Below are positions 40,967 to 49,738 of a stretch of 64,000 bases of DNA, one piece after another. Made by a program: the position numbers and the translations under genes. Numbering within the stretch: the first letter of the stretch is position 1; each line of letters starts with the position of its first letter. The notes under the pieces are model-generated. The model did not search any database, was not told the origin of the DNA, and worked only from the letters and a program-made list of their open reading frames with translations. Source of the DNA: SIG701 sp045611685 (GTDB taxonomy: Bacteria; Bacillota; Clostridia; Oscillospirales; CAG-272); NCBI GenBank assembly GCA_045611685.1, contig JAZKXO010000097.1, positions 1 to 64,000 of the forward strand. The letters are read 5' to 3'.

Positions 40967-41147
40967 ACTCCTCCCCCTTTCCTTACGTATACAGTATACA
41001 CAATCTTTTTTAACAGGATATAAACGATTTTAATTTTAGAAGAAAATTTTAGCAAAACAAAAATCACCAAATATTTCTTTCCTCGCGGTGCATTTTCAAA
41101 ATCTTTACACAAAAATCGCTCTTTGGCAAAAAAACAGAAAAAACCTG

Positions 41148-41176
41148 TTGAAAAACGCACGGGAATGTGTTAGAAT
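41148..41176 (+). promoter_or_regulatory. Promoter of the CofE-like gene
   Basis: TTGAAA (41148-41153), 17 bases, TAGAAT (41171-41176). The 281-base gap 40967-41247 also contains a GTATAC-A-GTATAC palindrome (about 40987-40999) near the divergent alarmone synthetase gene. Confidence 0.6.
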
Positions 41177-41247
41177 ATAGGATGTGAGTTTTGATGGAAG
41201 TATTTTGTTTTTCAAAATCCTTCCCAAATTATAAGGGGTGTTAAAAT

Positions 41248-42441
41248 ATGAGCCGTACCATCGGCACCGTATCCAGAGGTGTAAGAGCACCGATCATCCG
41301 AAACGGCGACGATATCGTCGAAATCGTAACCTCGTCTGTTCTTGAGGCCGCAAAAGAAGAAGGATTCGAAATCCGCGACAGAGACATCGTTGCTATGACC
41401 GAAGCGATCGTCGCAAGAGCGCAGGGCAACTACGCAACCGTTGACGATATTGCAGCGGACGTCAAAAAGAAGTTCGGCGGCGAGACCGTCGGCGTAATCT
41501 TCCCAATCCTCAGCCGCAACCGTTTTGCCGTTTGCCTCAGAGGTATTGCGAAAGGCGCAAAGAAAATCGTTTTGATGCTGTCCTACCCCTCCGATGAAGT
41601 GGGCAACCATCTCGTCTCTTGGGATCAGCTGGACGAGCATGGCGTAAACCCCTACACGGACGTGCTTTCTCTCGAAAAATACCGCGAACTCTTCGGCTAT
41701 GAAAAGCACACCTTCACCGGTGTGGACTACGTGGAATACTATGAAAGTCTGATCCGCGAATGCGGCGCAGACTGCGAGATCATTTTCGCAAACAATCCGA
41801 AAGCGATTCTCAATTACACGAAGAACGTGCTCACCTGTGATATACACACCAGACAGAGAACGAAGCGTATCCTCAAAGCCGCCGGTGCAGACGTCGTTCT
41901 CGGACTTGACGAGATTCTGAACGCCCCTGTGAACGGCAGCGGATGCAACGAACAGTACGGCCTTCTCGGCTCCAACAAGGCAACCGAGGATCAGGTAAAA
42001 CTGTTCCCGAGAAACTGCCAGCCGGTCGTGGATGCCATCGCAGAAAAACTGTACGCTGCCACCGGCAAGAGAGTGGAAGTTATGGTATACGGCGACGGCG
42101 CATTCAAAGACCCCGTCGGAAAGATCTGGGAACTGGCCGATCCGGTAGTTTCCCCCGCTTACACCAAGGGTCTTGAGGGAACGCCCAACGAGCTGAAACT
42201 CAAATACCTTGCCGACAACGATTTCTCGAATCTCTCCGGCGATGCGCTGAAGGAAGCGATCAAAGGAAAGATCGCAGAGAAGGACGGCGACCTCGTAGGA
42301 AAGATGATCTCCGAGGGCACGACGCCCCGACGCCTGACTGACCTTATCGGATCGCTGTGCGATCTGACCTCTGGCTCCGGTGACAAGGGCACGCCGATGG
42401 TCTTCATACAAGGGTATTTCGACAACTACACGACTGAATAA
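41248..42441 (+). CDS. CofE-like coenzyme F420-0 gamma-glutamyl ligase family protein
   Basis: A 397-residue protein resembling the CofE ligase that adds glutamate to coenzyme F420-0 (GTP-dependent). Matching stretches are TSSVLEAAKEEGFEIRDRD (about 29-47), FPILSRNRFAVCLRGIAKG (about 90-108) and the C-terminal half with VMVYGDGAFKDP near 280. The host group is not known to make F420, so it may ligate glutamate or another amino acid to a different cofactor. No other F420 genes (cofC, cofD, fbiC) are nearby. It has its own promoter and a strong terminator. Confidence 0.7.
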   Translation: MSRTIGTVSRGVRAPIIRNGDDIVEIVTSSVLEAAKEEGFEIRDRDIVAMTEAIVARAQGNYATVDDIAADVKKKFGGETVGVIFPILSRNRFAVCLRGIAKGAKKIVLMLSYPSDEVGNHLVSWDQLDEHGVNPYTDVLSLEKYRELFGYEKHTFTGVDYVEYYESLIRECGADCEIIFANNPKAILNYTKNVLTCDIHTRQRTKRILKAAGADVVLGLDEILNAPVNGSGCNEQYGLLGSNKATEDQVKLFPRNCQPVVDAIAEKLYAATGKRVEVMVYGDGAFKDPVGKIWELADPVVSPAYTKGLEGTPNELKLKYLADNDFSNLSGDALKEAIKGKIAEKDGDLVGKMISEGTTPRRLTDLIGSLCDLTSGSGDKGTPMVFIQGYFDNYTTE

Positions 42442-42450
42442 AAAGCAAGA

Positions 42451-42478
42451 AAAGGGACTGCGCTGACGCAGTCCCTTT
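42451..42478. terminator. Bidirectional terminator between the CofE-like and GH3 genes
   Basis: A 12-bp perfect stem AAAGGGACTGCG / CGCAGTCCCTTT with a CTGA loop; CTTTTTATTT follows on the plus strand and CTTGC on the minus. Confidence 0.88.
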
Positions 42479-42482
42479 CTTT

Positions 42483-44057
42483 TTATTTCAATTTCACATC
42501 GTACGTCATAACGCCGAGCGCGGGGTATTTTCCTGCAAGCACGTCGATCGCAGCGAGCGTGCTTTCGGTGGACGTCGTGCCGATCAGCACGCGCGGGATA
42601 TGCGAAAGATCCTCGAGCACGAACGGATTGCCGTAGTGCACGACGGTGGAAACGTGGTCCGTCATGCGCATCGCGTTGATGAGCGACGTAATGCGCGAGG
42701 TGAGACACTCAGTACCGACGTAGGTAAGCGTCTTTATAAACGTAACGAAGATCACGCTGTCGTAGCCGATCGAGGCATGCAGAAGGGCCTTGTTCTCCGG
42801 CGAGGACGGGAACTGCGTGATCGGGTAGACCGTGGAGTTCGGGAAATTTTCCTTGATCTTCTCAGCGAGCAGCACGGGATTGTACCAATCGTTTGTAAAC
42901 GTCTCGACTGCCACCTTGCCGTGGCTTTCAAGATCGAGCGGCGTCTCCGTCAGAAGCGCGAAGAAATATCTGCCGTCGGGATCGAGCGTCGGGGAAATAC
43001 CTTCATCTACACGTCTGTAAACAGAATCCGTATTGATACGGTGGAAAAGGGCGATATCCTCATCGGTCAGCTCTGTGAACTTCGGCGGGGTGAGCGTCTT
43101 GTGCTGTGCCTCGAGCACGCGACGCACGGCTTCATTAAGGCGTTCTTCGGTGAACATGCCCGCCTCGTAGCACTCGCACAGCGCCTCATATGCAGTATCG
43201 TGATCCGGGAAGAACGGAAGCGGCATATCGTTGCCGGCGGCGATCGCCATACCGAGCGTATCGTGCCGTCCGTATCTGGCGCGAACACCCATCATATCAA
43301 GCGCGTCGGTCATCACGAGCCCGTCAAATCCCTCGTCTCTTATAAGATCGTTGACCTTCTTCGAAAGACTCGCGGGGTATTCGGGATCAATATCCAAAAA
43401 TCGAATATGTCCCGTCCCGATGCCATCCAGAAGACCTTCCTTCATCAGTTCGCGGTACGGGTACAGATTATATTCTATAACGGTTTGTTTCGATACTGCC
43501 GTTACAGCCTCACCCATATGTGTGTCGATCCGTGCGCTTTCCACTCCCTTTCCGGGGAAATGCTTCGCCATCGCAAGAAGACCGCCGTCGTGCAATCCGC
43601 GAGCCTCGGCTTTCGCCAGCGCGGTAACCTTATATTTATCCGAGCCGATCGAGCGAATGACACCGCCGCAGACGTAGTTGGTGGTTGGCATATCGAGAAC
43701 GGGATTCCAAACGCAGTTGTAGCCTGCTTTCGCAGCATTCACTGCGGTAACCTTTCCGAATACGTAGGCAAGATCCTCCCTGCCCGTACAGCCGAGCGCA
43801 TTGTGCCGGCCGATTGTGTAATCGTCAAATCCGTGCTCTACGTCGCACATGATAAGAATCGGATAATCGGCGGCATCCTTCACCGCTTTCATAAGCGCGT
43901 CGCGGTTTTCCTCACCCTGCGTGATCCACGCACCGCCCAGCGAGTGAGCCTTGATCTGCTCGACGACGTAGTCGATATTTCCGTCATACACACGGGCAAT
44001 CAGCGTCATACCAAGTTTTTGTTTCGTAGTCAGTTCGGACAGTTTCAACTCTTTCAT
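42483..44057 (-). CDS. Glycoside hydrolase family 3, beta-N-acetylhexosaminidase (NagZ-like)
   Basis: A 524-residue GH3 protein. The NagZ-type core is present: KHFPGKG with the following DTH (about residues 165-180) and VMTDALDMMGV with the nucleophile Asp (about 249-259). A C-terminal domain of about 170 residues follows, as in the Gram-positive two-domain NagZ/YbbD group. No signal peptide is seen, so it may recycle muropeptide sugars inside the cell. It is convergent with the CofE-like gene across a shared terminator. Confidence 0.82.
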   Translation of the reverse strand: MKELKLSELTTKQKLGMTLIARVYDGNIDYVVEQIKAHSLGGAWITQGEENRDALMKAVKDAADYPILIMCDVEHGFDDYTIGRHNALGCTGREDLAYVFGKVTAVNAAKAGYNCVWNPVLDMPTTNYVCGGVIRSIGSDKYKVTALAKAEARGLHDGGLLAMAKHFPGKGVESARIDTHMGEAVTAVSKQTVIEYNLYPYRELMKEGLLDGIGTGHIRFLDIDPEYPASLSKKVNDLIRDEGFDGLVMTDALDMMGVRARYGRHDTLGMAIAAGNDMPLPFFPDHDTAYEALCECYEAGMFTEERLNEAVRRVLEAQHKTLTPPKFTELTDEDIALFHRINTDSVYRRVDEGISPTLDPDGRYFFALLTETPLDLESHGKVAVETFTNDWYNPVLLAEKIKENFPNSTVYPITQFPSSPENKALLHASIGYDSVIFVTFIKTLTYVGTECLTSRITSLINAMRMTDHVSTVVHYGNPFVLEDLSHIPRVLIGTTSTESTLAAIDVLAGKYPALGVMTYDVKLK

Positions 44058-44195
44058 GAGAGACCCCTCGGAAAGCTGTATTTTTACGGGATTCCCCGCT
44101 TAAGATAAGTGTATCATCTGACAAAAGAAAAGTCAAGCGAAAAGCCAAATTAAAGCCGCCGATTTTCAAAAATCCCCGCCACGGGATAAAAAACG

Positions 44196-44219
44196 CCCCG
44201 TGCCGTCTCGGACACGGGG
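44196..44219 (-). terminator. Terminator of the LemA gene
   Basis: A stem CCCCGTG / CACGGGG with an inner CCG/CGG pair, followed on the minus strand by GCGTTTTTTATC. It lies about 40 bases after the LemA stop. Confidence 0.8.
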
Positions 44220-44258
44220 GTTTTGATTTTTTGCATTTGCAGAAAACGGCCGCTTTGA

Positions 44259-44927
44259 TCAGAAGAACACCGATCTCGCCTGCTCTTTTACTTCCTTCGA
44301 TGCGGCGAACGGAATTCTCGTCGTATATCCGTTCTTGGCGGCGACGATCATCTTGGTCGGCCATGCGAAGATATCGCGGTTCCACTGATCGATCGTATCG
44401 TTATACAGTTCTCTTGCCGCCGTGATCTCTCTCTGGAGATACATATTCTGCTGCATTGCGTCGGCGATCTCACGGTGCGCTTTGAGGTCAGGGTAGCTCT
44501 CTACTGCCACGTTAATGTCTCTCGAGACCGTCTCGATCTGACCGCCGATCTCGTTGCGTGCAGCATCCGCATCACCTGCGTTTCCGGAACGGTATTTTGC
44601 GATGTTCTCGAACGTGCTCTTGTCAAGATCGATCGCCTTATCGAGCAGGCGTGCACAGTTCTGCAGAACCATAACCCTCTGCTCAAGGAAGTTGTCGATC
44701 TGCGAAGCGTTTCTCTGAATCTTCTGCTGCAGCTGATCAAAATGCTTTTTCGCACTGATCTTCATAAAGAGAAAGATCACGCCCGGCAGAATGCCGCACA
44801 CCCACAGAAGAATTTCAAAAATCTTCGAGCCGAAGCCCACCTCGGCCGGGATCTTTTTTGCGATAACGTTCGTATCAACGCCTTCTTCTCTTACCTCGGG
44901 ATTCAGTTCGTCCAGTTGATTTGCCAT
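44259..44927 (-). CDS. LemA family protein
   Basis: A 222-residue LemA-fold protein: a cytosolic or outer N-end of 35 residues, one membrane helix (about 37-54), and then the long helical bundle with FDQLQQKIQRNASQIDNFLEQR (about 63-84) and the late ESYPDLKAHREIADAMQQ (about 144-161). LemA proteins are widespread membrane-associated scaffolds of unknown function. It sits 28 bases after a large gene whose product also looks membrane-linked, so the two probably work together. Confidence 0.88.
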   Translation of the reverse strand: MANQLDELNPEVREEGVDTNVIAKKIPAEVGFGSKIFEILLWVCGILPGVIFLFMKISAKKHFDQLQQKIQRNASQIDNFLEQRVMVLQNCARLLDKAIDLDKSTFENIAKYRSGNAGDADAARNEIGGQIETVSRDINVAVESYPDLKAHREIADAMQQNMYLQREITAARELYNDTIDQWNRDIFAWPTKMIVAAKNGYTTRIPFAASKEVKEQARSVFF

Positions 44928-44955
44928 TTTCAGTACTCCTTTATTAAGATTTATT

Positions 44956-46566
44956 TTAAGAATTGAACATGGATAATCCGTTCATTCTTGCCAGAACCGT
45001 CTTATTTTCCGCAATTTCATTCGTTGCAACGGAAAAGTTGTTCTGTGCTATAAGCGGCATGTATTCGTCCCACTCGACGGACACGTTGTGGAAGCGGCCG
45101 TCTCCACCATGAACGGAAACGATGTCCACCCGTTTTTCTATGTCATAGGAATAAGCGGTGATGCACGTCTCATCGACGTTATCCTCGGTGCGCACGAACG
45201 ACGATTTCAGAATCGCCTCGGTTTTCGTATCCGGATGCACAACGTGTCTTTTATCCATGGCATTTGCGAGCGACTCGCATTCCCGGAGAGAATATGTCTG
45301 CGAATAATCGGGGATCGGTTTAAGCGAGTGGACGGGGCGCTCCTGATACATGGGGATCGCCAAAAGGGGCGCAAAATCGAAGTACACCGCCTTGAAGAAA
45401 TCGGTGTTCTTTCCGACGAAATTCTCTTTTATGATATCGTAGGAATACGAAGCGTAGTTTTCAGGCCGCAGATTGATCACACGCCCTTGACTGTGCTTTG
45501 ATATGATCTTATTCGTCCGTTTACGTTTTATGAAATGGAAATCGTCCGCGTACGCCGTGGGCGAAAGAATCAAGGATACCATATTCGTCTGTGCCAGCGG
45601 TGTAAAGAGGGTGCGGAACTGCACCTCGTCCGTCCTGTCGAGAGCGTCGAAAAGCACCTCAAACTCCGCGTTGGACATCATCGTAAAATCGTCGTTTTGG
45701 CTGATTGCACGGTCAGCTTTTCGTTCAAGCTTTCGCTCACCGCGTTTTACGAAACGCTCTACTTGGCGCTCACTTTTCTGCTCGAGATGCGAATCGTCGC
45801 GGCTGAACGACAGATCGGGACCGCCCTGCGCGCAGTAATTCAGCACCACCTGCGTTTGGTAATACGGCTTCGGTTTCGTAACGGTCGCGTGAAGCGTCTG
45901 CGTGCGCATTCTCGTTCTCGTTTTTCCGTCGCTGTCGCGATACGTTTCCGTCCAGTGGATCGTTTTATATCCGTGGTACGTTTCCGTCCCCATTCTGTGT
46001 ATGCGTTTTTGCTCGAACAAGAATGGGTTCTCGTTATAATTACCCGCGAGCACCTCGATAGTTGACTCTTCGTCGTCGCCTTCCTCGCCGAAATCGTAGT
46101 TGATCTTCATATCGATTTCCTGCTTTACGGAGAAGTGCGTATCAAACGAAATGAGCGGCACGACGGCTTCTATAATATCGAGCGCATCTCTGTCGGTAAA
46201 GAGTCTGTTGAGAGGGAGCATCTGGTTTCTTGCCTCCTCCATGAGGCGATCCGCACGCTCGAGCGCCTGTTCCCTCTCCTCAGTGAGCGCCTTGATTTTC
46301 GGGGTCGTTTTTTTGATAACGAGCGGTATAAGGAGAAGCGTCAGGCACATAAGCACGCGAAGAAACTTGAGCCAGCCGAGCTTTGTTTTCAGTTTCCGGG
46401 CGATCTCTCGGCTCTCGTCCATCTGCCGTATCGTTTCGCGGTTCAGATCGGGATCGACGCCGGATTTCTTTACGAGTTTTTCAAAAAAACCGTTCGTCCT
46501 CTCCAGATGAAGATCTCTGAACTTTTTCTCAAACTCCTCAAGCGGATTATAAATCATCGAGTCCAC
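44956..46566 (-). CDS. Large LemA-linked membrane protein, possibly MAG1210-like
   Basis: About 536 residues. A charged N-terminal coiled region (1-70), one membrane helix (about 75-92), a second coiled segment (about 95-125), then a large soluble domain of about 400 residues rich in strands. I faintly recall mycoplasmal MAG1210-type proteins next to LemA genes with this layout, but cannot confirm. GTG at 46566 has GGGAGG seven bases upstream, while the ATG three codons on is too far from it. It is upstream of and co-directional with lemA. Function unknown. Confidence 0.6.
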   Translation of the reverse strand: MDSMIYNPLEEFEKKFRDLHLERTNGFFEKLVKKSGVDPDLNRETIRQMDESREIARKLKTKLGWLKFLRVLMCLTLLLIPLVIKKTTPKIKALTEEREQALERADRLMEEARNQMLPLNRLFTDRDALDIIEAVVPLISFDTHFSVKQEIDMKINYDFGEEGDDEESTIEVLAGNYNENPFLFEQKRIHRMGTETYHGYKTIHWTETYRDSDGKTRTRMRTQTLHATVTKPKPYYQTQVVLNYCAQGGPDLSFSRDDSHLEQKSERQVERFVKRGERKLERKADRAISQNDDFTMMSNAEFEVLFDALDRTDEVQFRTLFTPLAQTNMVSLILSPTAYADDFHFIKRKRTNKIISKHSQGRVINLRPENYASYSYDIIKENFVGKNTDFFKAVYFDFAPLLAIPMYQERPVHSLKPIPDYSQTYSLRECESLANAMDKRHVVHPDTKTEAILKSSFVRTEDNVDETCITAYSYDIEKRVDIVSVHGGDGRFHNVSVEWDEYMPLIAQNNFSVATNEIAENKTVLARMNGLSMFNS

Positions 46567-46633
46567 GCACTCACCTCCCTTATTTACATTATACAACATT
46601 ATTCGCAAAAAGTAAAGTTGTTTATAGTGGAAA

Positions 46634-46661
46634 AGGCTCTGACCGATATCGGTCAGAGCCT
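46634..46661 (-). terminator. Terminator of the CDF transporter (28-bp perfect palindrome)
   Basis: A 28-base perfect palindrome with GATATC at its centre, followed on the minus strand by TTTTCC. It lies four bases after the transporter stop. Confidence 0.75.
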
Positions 46662-46665
46662 ATAT

Positions 46666-47559
46666 TCAATGATGGTGGTGGTGATGATGCCCGTCGGATT
46701 CTTTGAACTGCACGTGACAACTCTCCTCGTGGCAGTGCTCGCCCTCGCTCTCCAGTTCAAGCGTTGCGTGGCCGATGCCGTGCTCACGGAGTTCTTCGCG
46801 TACGGCATCCTTCACCGCGTGGTGATCGGTATTCGTCACGATATGCATCGTAGCGTAATTGTTCTGGCCGTCCATGCTCCACACGTGAATATGATGCACG
46901 TCGATAACACCGTCGATCTTTAGTATATGTTCCTTGATCTCGGCAAGATCAACCCCGTGCGGTCGTTTTTCGAGGAACAGTTCCACCGCTTCTCCAAGAT
47001 TTCTGACAGCATTTACAAAGATAAACGCCGCCACGCCGATAGACATAATCGGATCAATAAGAGAGAAATCGGTAAAGCGCATCACGATAGCGCCGACAAG
47101 CACGACTGCCCAGCCGAGCACGTCCTCGAGCATATGTAGATTCACGGCTTTCTGATTGAGCGAATCCCCTTCCCTTGTAAGAAACGCGGCGGTAAAATTG
47201 ACGATTACGCCCACAACGGCAAAAACAATCATGCCGTTATAATTGATCTCAACCGGATGGATGATTCTGAGAATGGCGTTGTAGATGACGACAACCGAGC
47301 CGAACAGAAGGATGAGCGTCGTGATCACGCTTGCGATGACGGAATATCTGGCATAGCCGTACGTGTATGTTTCGTCCGGCTGTTTTTTGCTTTTCTTCTC
47401 CAGAAAATACGAAAGGCCGATGCTTGCCGCATCGCCGACGTCGTGCACGGCATCGGAGATAATGGCAACGCTGCCGGTGAAAACACCGCCGACGAACTCA
47501 AACAAAGAAAAGAGCAAATTCAAAAGAAACGCCGCGAGAATATTCTTTTCGGTTTTCAT
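46666..47559 (-). CDS. Cation diffusion facilitator (CDF) metal exporter with His-rich tail
   Basis: A 297-residue CDF transporter: six membrane helices (about 5-195) with the metal-site pattern SDAVHDVGD in helix 2 (about 33-41) and LEDVLGWAVVLVG in helix 5 (about 139-151). The C-terminal cytosolic domain has HVWSMDGQ and VDVHHIH (about 223-229). The protein ends in CHEESCHVQF followed by a run of seven histidines, a probable zinc or nickel sensor or buffer. The ATG at 47559 follows AAGGAAGGA. Likely exports Zn, Co, Fe or Mn; the ion is not set by sequence alone. Confidence 0.88.
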   Translation of the reverse strand: MKTEKNILAAFLLNLLFSLFEFVGGVFTGSVAIISDAVHDVGDAASIGLSYFLEKKSKKQPDETYTYGYARYSVIASVITTLILLFGSVVVIYNAILRIIHPVEINYNGMIVFAVVGVIVNFTAAFLTREGDSLNQKAVNLHMLEDVLGWAVVLVGAIVMRFTDFSLIDPIMSIGVAAFIFVNAVRNLGEAVELFLEKRPHGVDLAEIKEHILKIDGVIDVHHIHVWSMDGQNNYATMHIVTNTDHHAVKDAVREELREHGIGHATLELESEGEHCHEESCHVQFKESDGHHHHHHH

Positions 47560-47592
47560 AAAATCCTTCCTTCGGTCATGTAACTCTATACA

Positions 47593-47626
47593 ATAACCCA
47601 AGACGCGAAAAGACGTCTTGGGTTAT
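47593..47626 (-). terminator. Probable terminator of lysS
   Basis: A 13-bp stem ATAACCCAAGACG / CGTCTTGGGTTAT with an 8-base loop, ten bases after the lysS stop. The minus-strand tail (TGTATAG) has few T residues, so termination may be partial. Confidence 0.6.
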
Positions 47627-47635
47627 CGGTTCGTA

Positions 47636-49129
47636 TCAGTCAATCGTCTTCATCGTCGGAAACAGAAGAACGTCGCGGATTGCGGGGGAATCGGTAAACA
47701 GCATACACAGACGGTCGATACCGTAGCCGATACCACCGGTCGGCGGCATACCGATCTCCAGCGCATTGAGGAAGTCCTCATCCGTATGGTTGGCCTCTTC
47801 ATCACCGGCTGCAAACTGCTTCTCCTGCTCGGCGAAGCGCTCGCGCTGATCGATCGGATCGTTCAGCTCGGAGTATGCATTTGCCATCTCCCAGCCGTTC
47901 ATGAACATCTCAAAACGCTCCACGTAGGCGGGATCGTCGGGCTTCTTTTTGGTAAGGGGAGAGATCTCCACGGGATGATCCATAACGAACGTCGGCTGGA
48001 TCAGGTGCTCCTCAACGAACGTTTCGAAGAAGAGATTGAGGATATCGCCCTTCGTGTGGCGCTCCTCATATTCCACGTGATGCAGATCGGCGGCGGCGCG
48101 GGCTTCCTCCACTGTATGGATCTCCTTGAAATCCACACCGGAATACTGCTTTACAGCGTCAACCATCGTGATGCGTGCGAACGGCTTGCCGAGATCCATT
48201 TCGACGCCGTTATAAGTGATCGTGGTAGTACCAAGCACTTCCTTGGCCACATGACGGAACATATTCTCGGTGAGATCCATCATGCCGTGGTAATCGGTGT
48301 ATGCCTGGTAGAGTTCCATTAGAGTAAACTCGGGATTGTGGCGCGTATCGAGACCTTCGTTACGGAAAACGCGGCCGATCTCGTATACTCTCTCGAGGCC
48401 GCCGACGATGAGGCGCTTCAGATACAATTCCAGCGAAATGCGAAGTTTGAAATCCTCGTCGAGCGCGTTGAAGTGTGTCTCAAACGGACGGGCAGCGGCG
48501 CCGCCTGCGTTGGAAACGAGCATCGGCGTTTCCACCTCCATAAAGCCCTGTGCGTCAAGGAAACGGCGGATGGAACTGATGATTTTCGAGCGTTTGATAA
48601 ACGTATCCTTTGCCTCGGGATTCGTGATCAGATCGACGTATCTCTGGCGGTAGCGCATATCGACGTTCGTAAGGCCGTGGAACTTCTCCGGAAGCGGCTG
48701 CAAGCTCTTCGAAAGGAGCGTGATCTCCGTTACATGCAGAGAGATCTCCTCCGTTTTCGTTTTGAAAACGGTGCCCTTCACGCCGATAATATCGCCAATA
48801 TCCATTTTCTTGAATCCGGCGTAGGCTTCCTCACCAAGGCTGTCACGGGCGACGTAAAGCTGCATCTTACCAGACAGATCCTGCACGTGTGCGAAGGAAG
48901 CCTTACCCATGATGCGTTTCGCCATCATACGTCCGGCGATCATTACCTCGGTATTTTCAAGAGCGTCGTACTGCGCCTTTACTTCCTCGGCGTGATGCGT
49001 AACGTCGAATTTCGTGATTTGGAAGGGATCCTGTCCTGCATCCTGCAGCGTCTTTAATTTATCACGGCGCACCTGAAGGATCTCGCTGAGCTGTTGTACA
49101 GGGGCGTTGTTGTTCTGATTCTCTGCCAT
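47636..49129 (-). CDS. lysS: Lysine-tRNA ligase, class II
   Basis: A 497-residue class II LysRS. The OB-fold anticodon-binding domain is N-terminal (about 60-150). Motif 2 is FRNEGLDTRHNPEFTLMELY (about 263-282) and motif 3 is GGIGYGIDRLCMLFTDS (about 468-484). Standard length. It follows greA by 68 bases, a common Bacillota pair; a CTCCGCCCGGGCGGAG hairpin lies in the gap. Confidence 0.96.
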   Translation of the reverse strand: MAENQNNNAPVQQLSEILQVRRDKLKTLQDAGQDPFQITKFDVTHHAEEVKAQYDALENTEVMIAGRMMAKRIMGKASFAHVQDLSGKMQLYVARDSLGEEAYAGFKKMDIGDIIGVKGTVFKTKTEEISLHVTEITLLSKSLQPLPEKFHGLTNVDMRYRQRYVDLITNPEAKDTFIKRSKIISSIRRFLDAQGFMEVETPMLVSNAGGAAARPFETHFNALDEDFKLRISLELYLKRLIVGGLERVYEIGRVFRNEGLDTRHNPEFTLMELYQAYTDYHGMMDLTENMFRHVAKEVLGTTTITYNGVEMDLGKPFARITMVDAVKQYSGVDFKEIHTVEEARAAADLHHVEYEERHTKGDILNLFFETFVEEHLIQPTFVMDHPVEISPLTKKKPDDPAYVERFEMFMNGWEMANAYSELNDPIDQRERFAEQEKQFAAGDEEANHTDEDFLNALEIGMPPTGGIGYGIDRLCMLFTDSPAIRDVLLFPTMKTID

Positions 49130-49141
49130 TGTTTTCTCTCA

Positions 49142-49157
49142 CTCCGCCCGGGCGGAG
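49142..49157. other. Palindromic hairpin between greA and lysS
   Basis: A 16-base perfect palindrome CTCCGCCCGGGCGGAG. With no T-run it is not a terminator; it may protect or process the greA-lysS mRNA. Confidence 0.4.
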
Positions 49158-49197
49158 CACGTCCTTTCTGTCAATTGTCAAGAAATATGCGATACGG

Positions 49198-49686
49198 TCA
49201 GCTCTTCGCGCGGGTAACCGCGAGAATTTTGATCGTATATTCACCAAACGGTGCGGTAACGGTAACCTCTTCGCCTACTTTGGCACCGATCATCGCGGAG
49301 CCGATGGGGCTCTGATCGGAGATTCTGCCCTGCAGGGGATTGGCTTCGTTGGAGCCGACGATGCTGTACTCGACTTCCTCGTCCATATCGGAATCGTACA
49401 CCTTTACAACGGAGCCGAGGTTCACAACGTCCGCTTTGATCTCGCTCTCGTCGATGATTTCCGCTTCGTTCAGAAGCTTTTCAAGCTCGGCGATACGGGT
49501 AACTACCTTTGCCTGCTCGTTCTTTGCTTCGTCGTATTCGCTGTTCTCGGAGAGGTCTCCGAACGCGCGCGCATCCGCGATCGCAACCTTGATCTCGGGA
49601 ATCCGCACGTCCTTCAGATAGCGGAGTTCCTCTACAAGATTGTTATACCCCTCTTCGGTATAGAGGGTCTTCTTTGTGTTTTCCAT
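49198..49686 (-). CDS. greA: Transcription elongation factor GreA
   Basis: A 162-residue GreA that rescues backtracked RNA polymerase. The N-terminal coiled coil (about 10-80) has LKDVRIPEIKVAIADARAFGDLSENSEYDEAK-like features, with the acidic tip at DLSENSEYD. The C-terminal FKBP-like domain has SPIGSAMIGAKVGEEV (about 126-141). It may be expressed together with lysS and perhaps the ctpA run upstream, since only 52 bases without a terminator separate it from ctpA. Confidence 0.96.
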   Translation of the reverse strand: MENTKKTLYTEEGYNNLVEELRYLKDVRIPEIKVAIADARAFGDLSENSEYDEAKNEQAKVVTRIAELEKLLNEAEIIDESEIKADVVNLGSVVKVYDSDMDEEVEYSIVGSNEANPLQGRISDQSPIGSAMIGAKVGEEVTVTAPFGEYTIKILAVTRAKS

Positions 49687-49738
49687 CGGTGTTCCCTTTC
49701 TTCATACGTAAAACGATATTTCTGTCTCTCAAAGCGTA

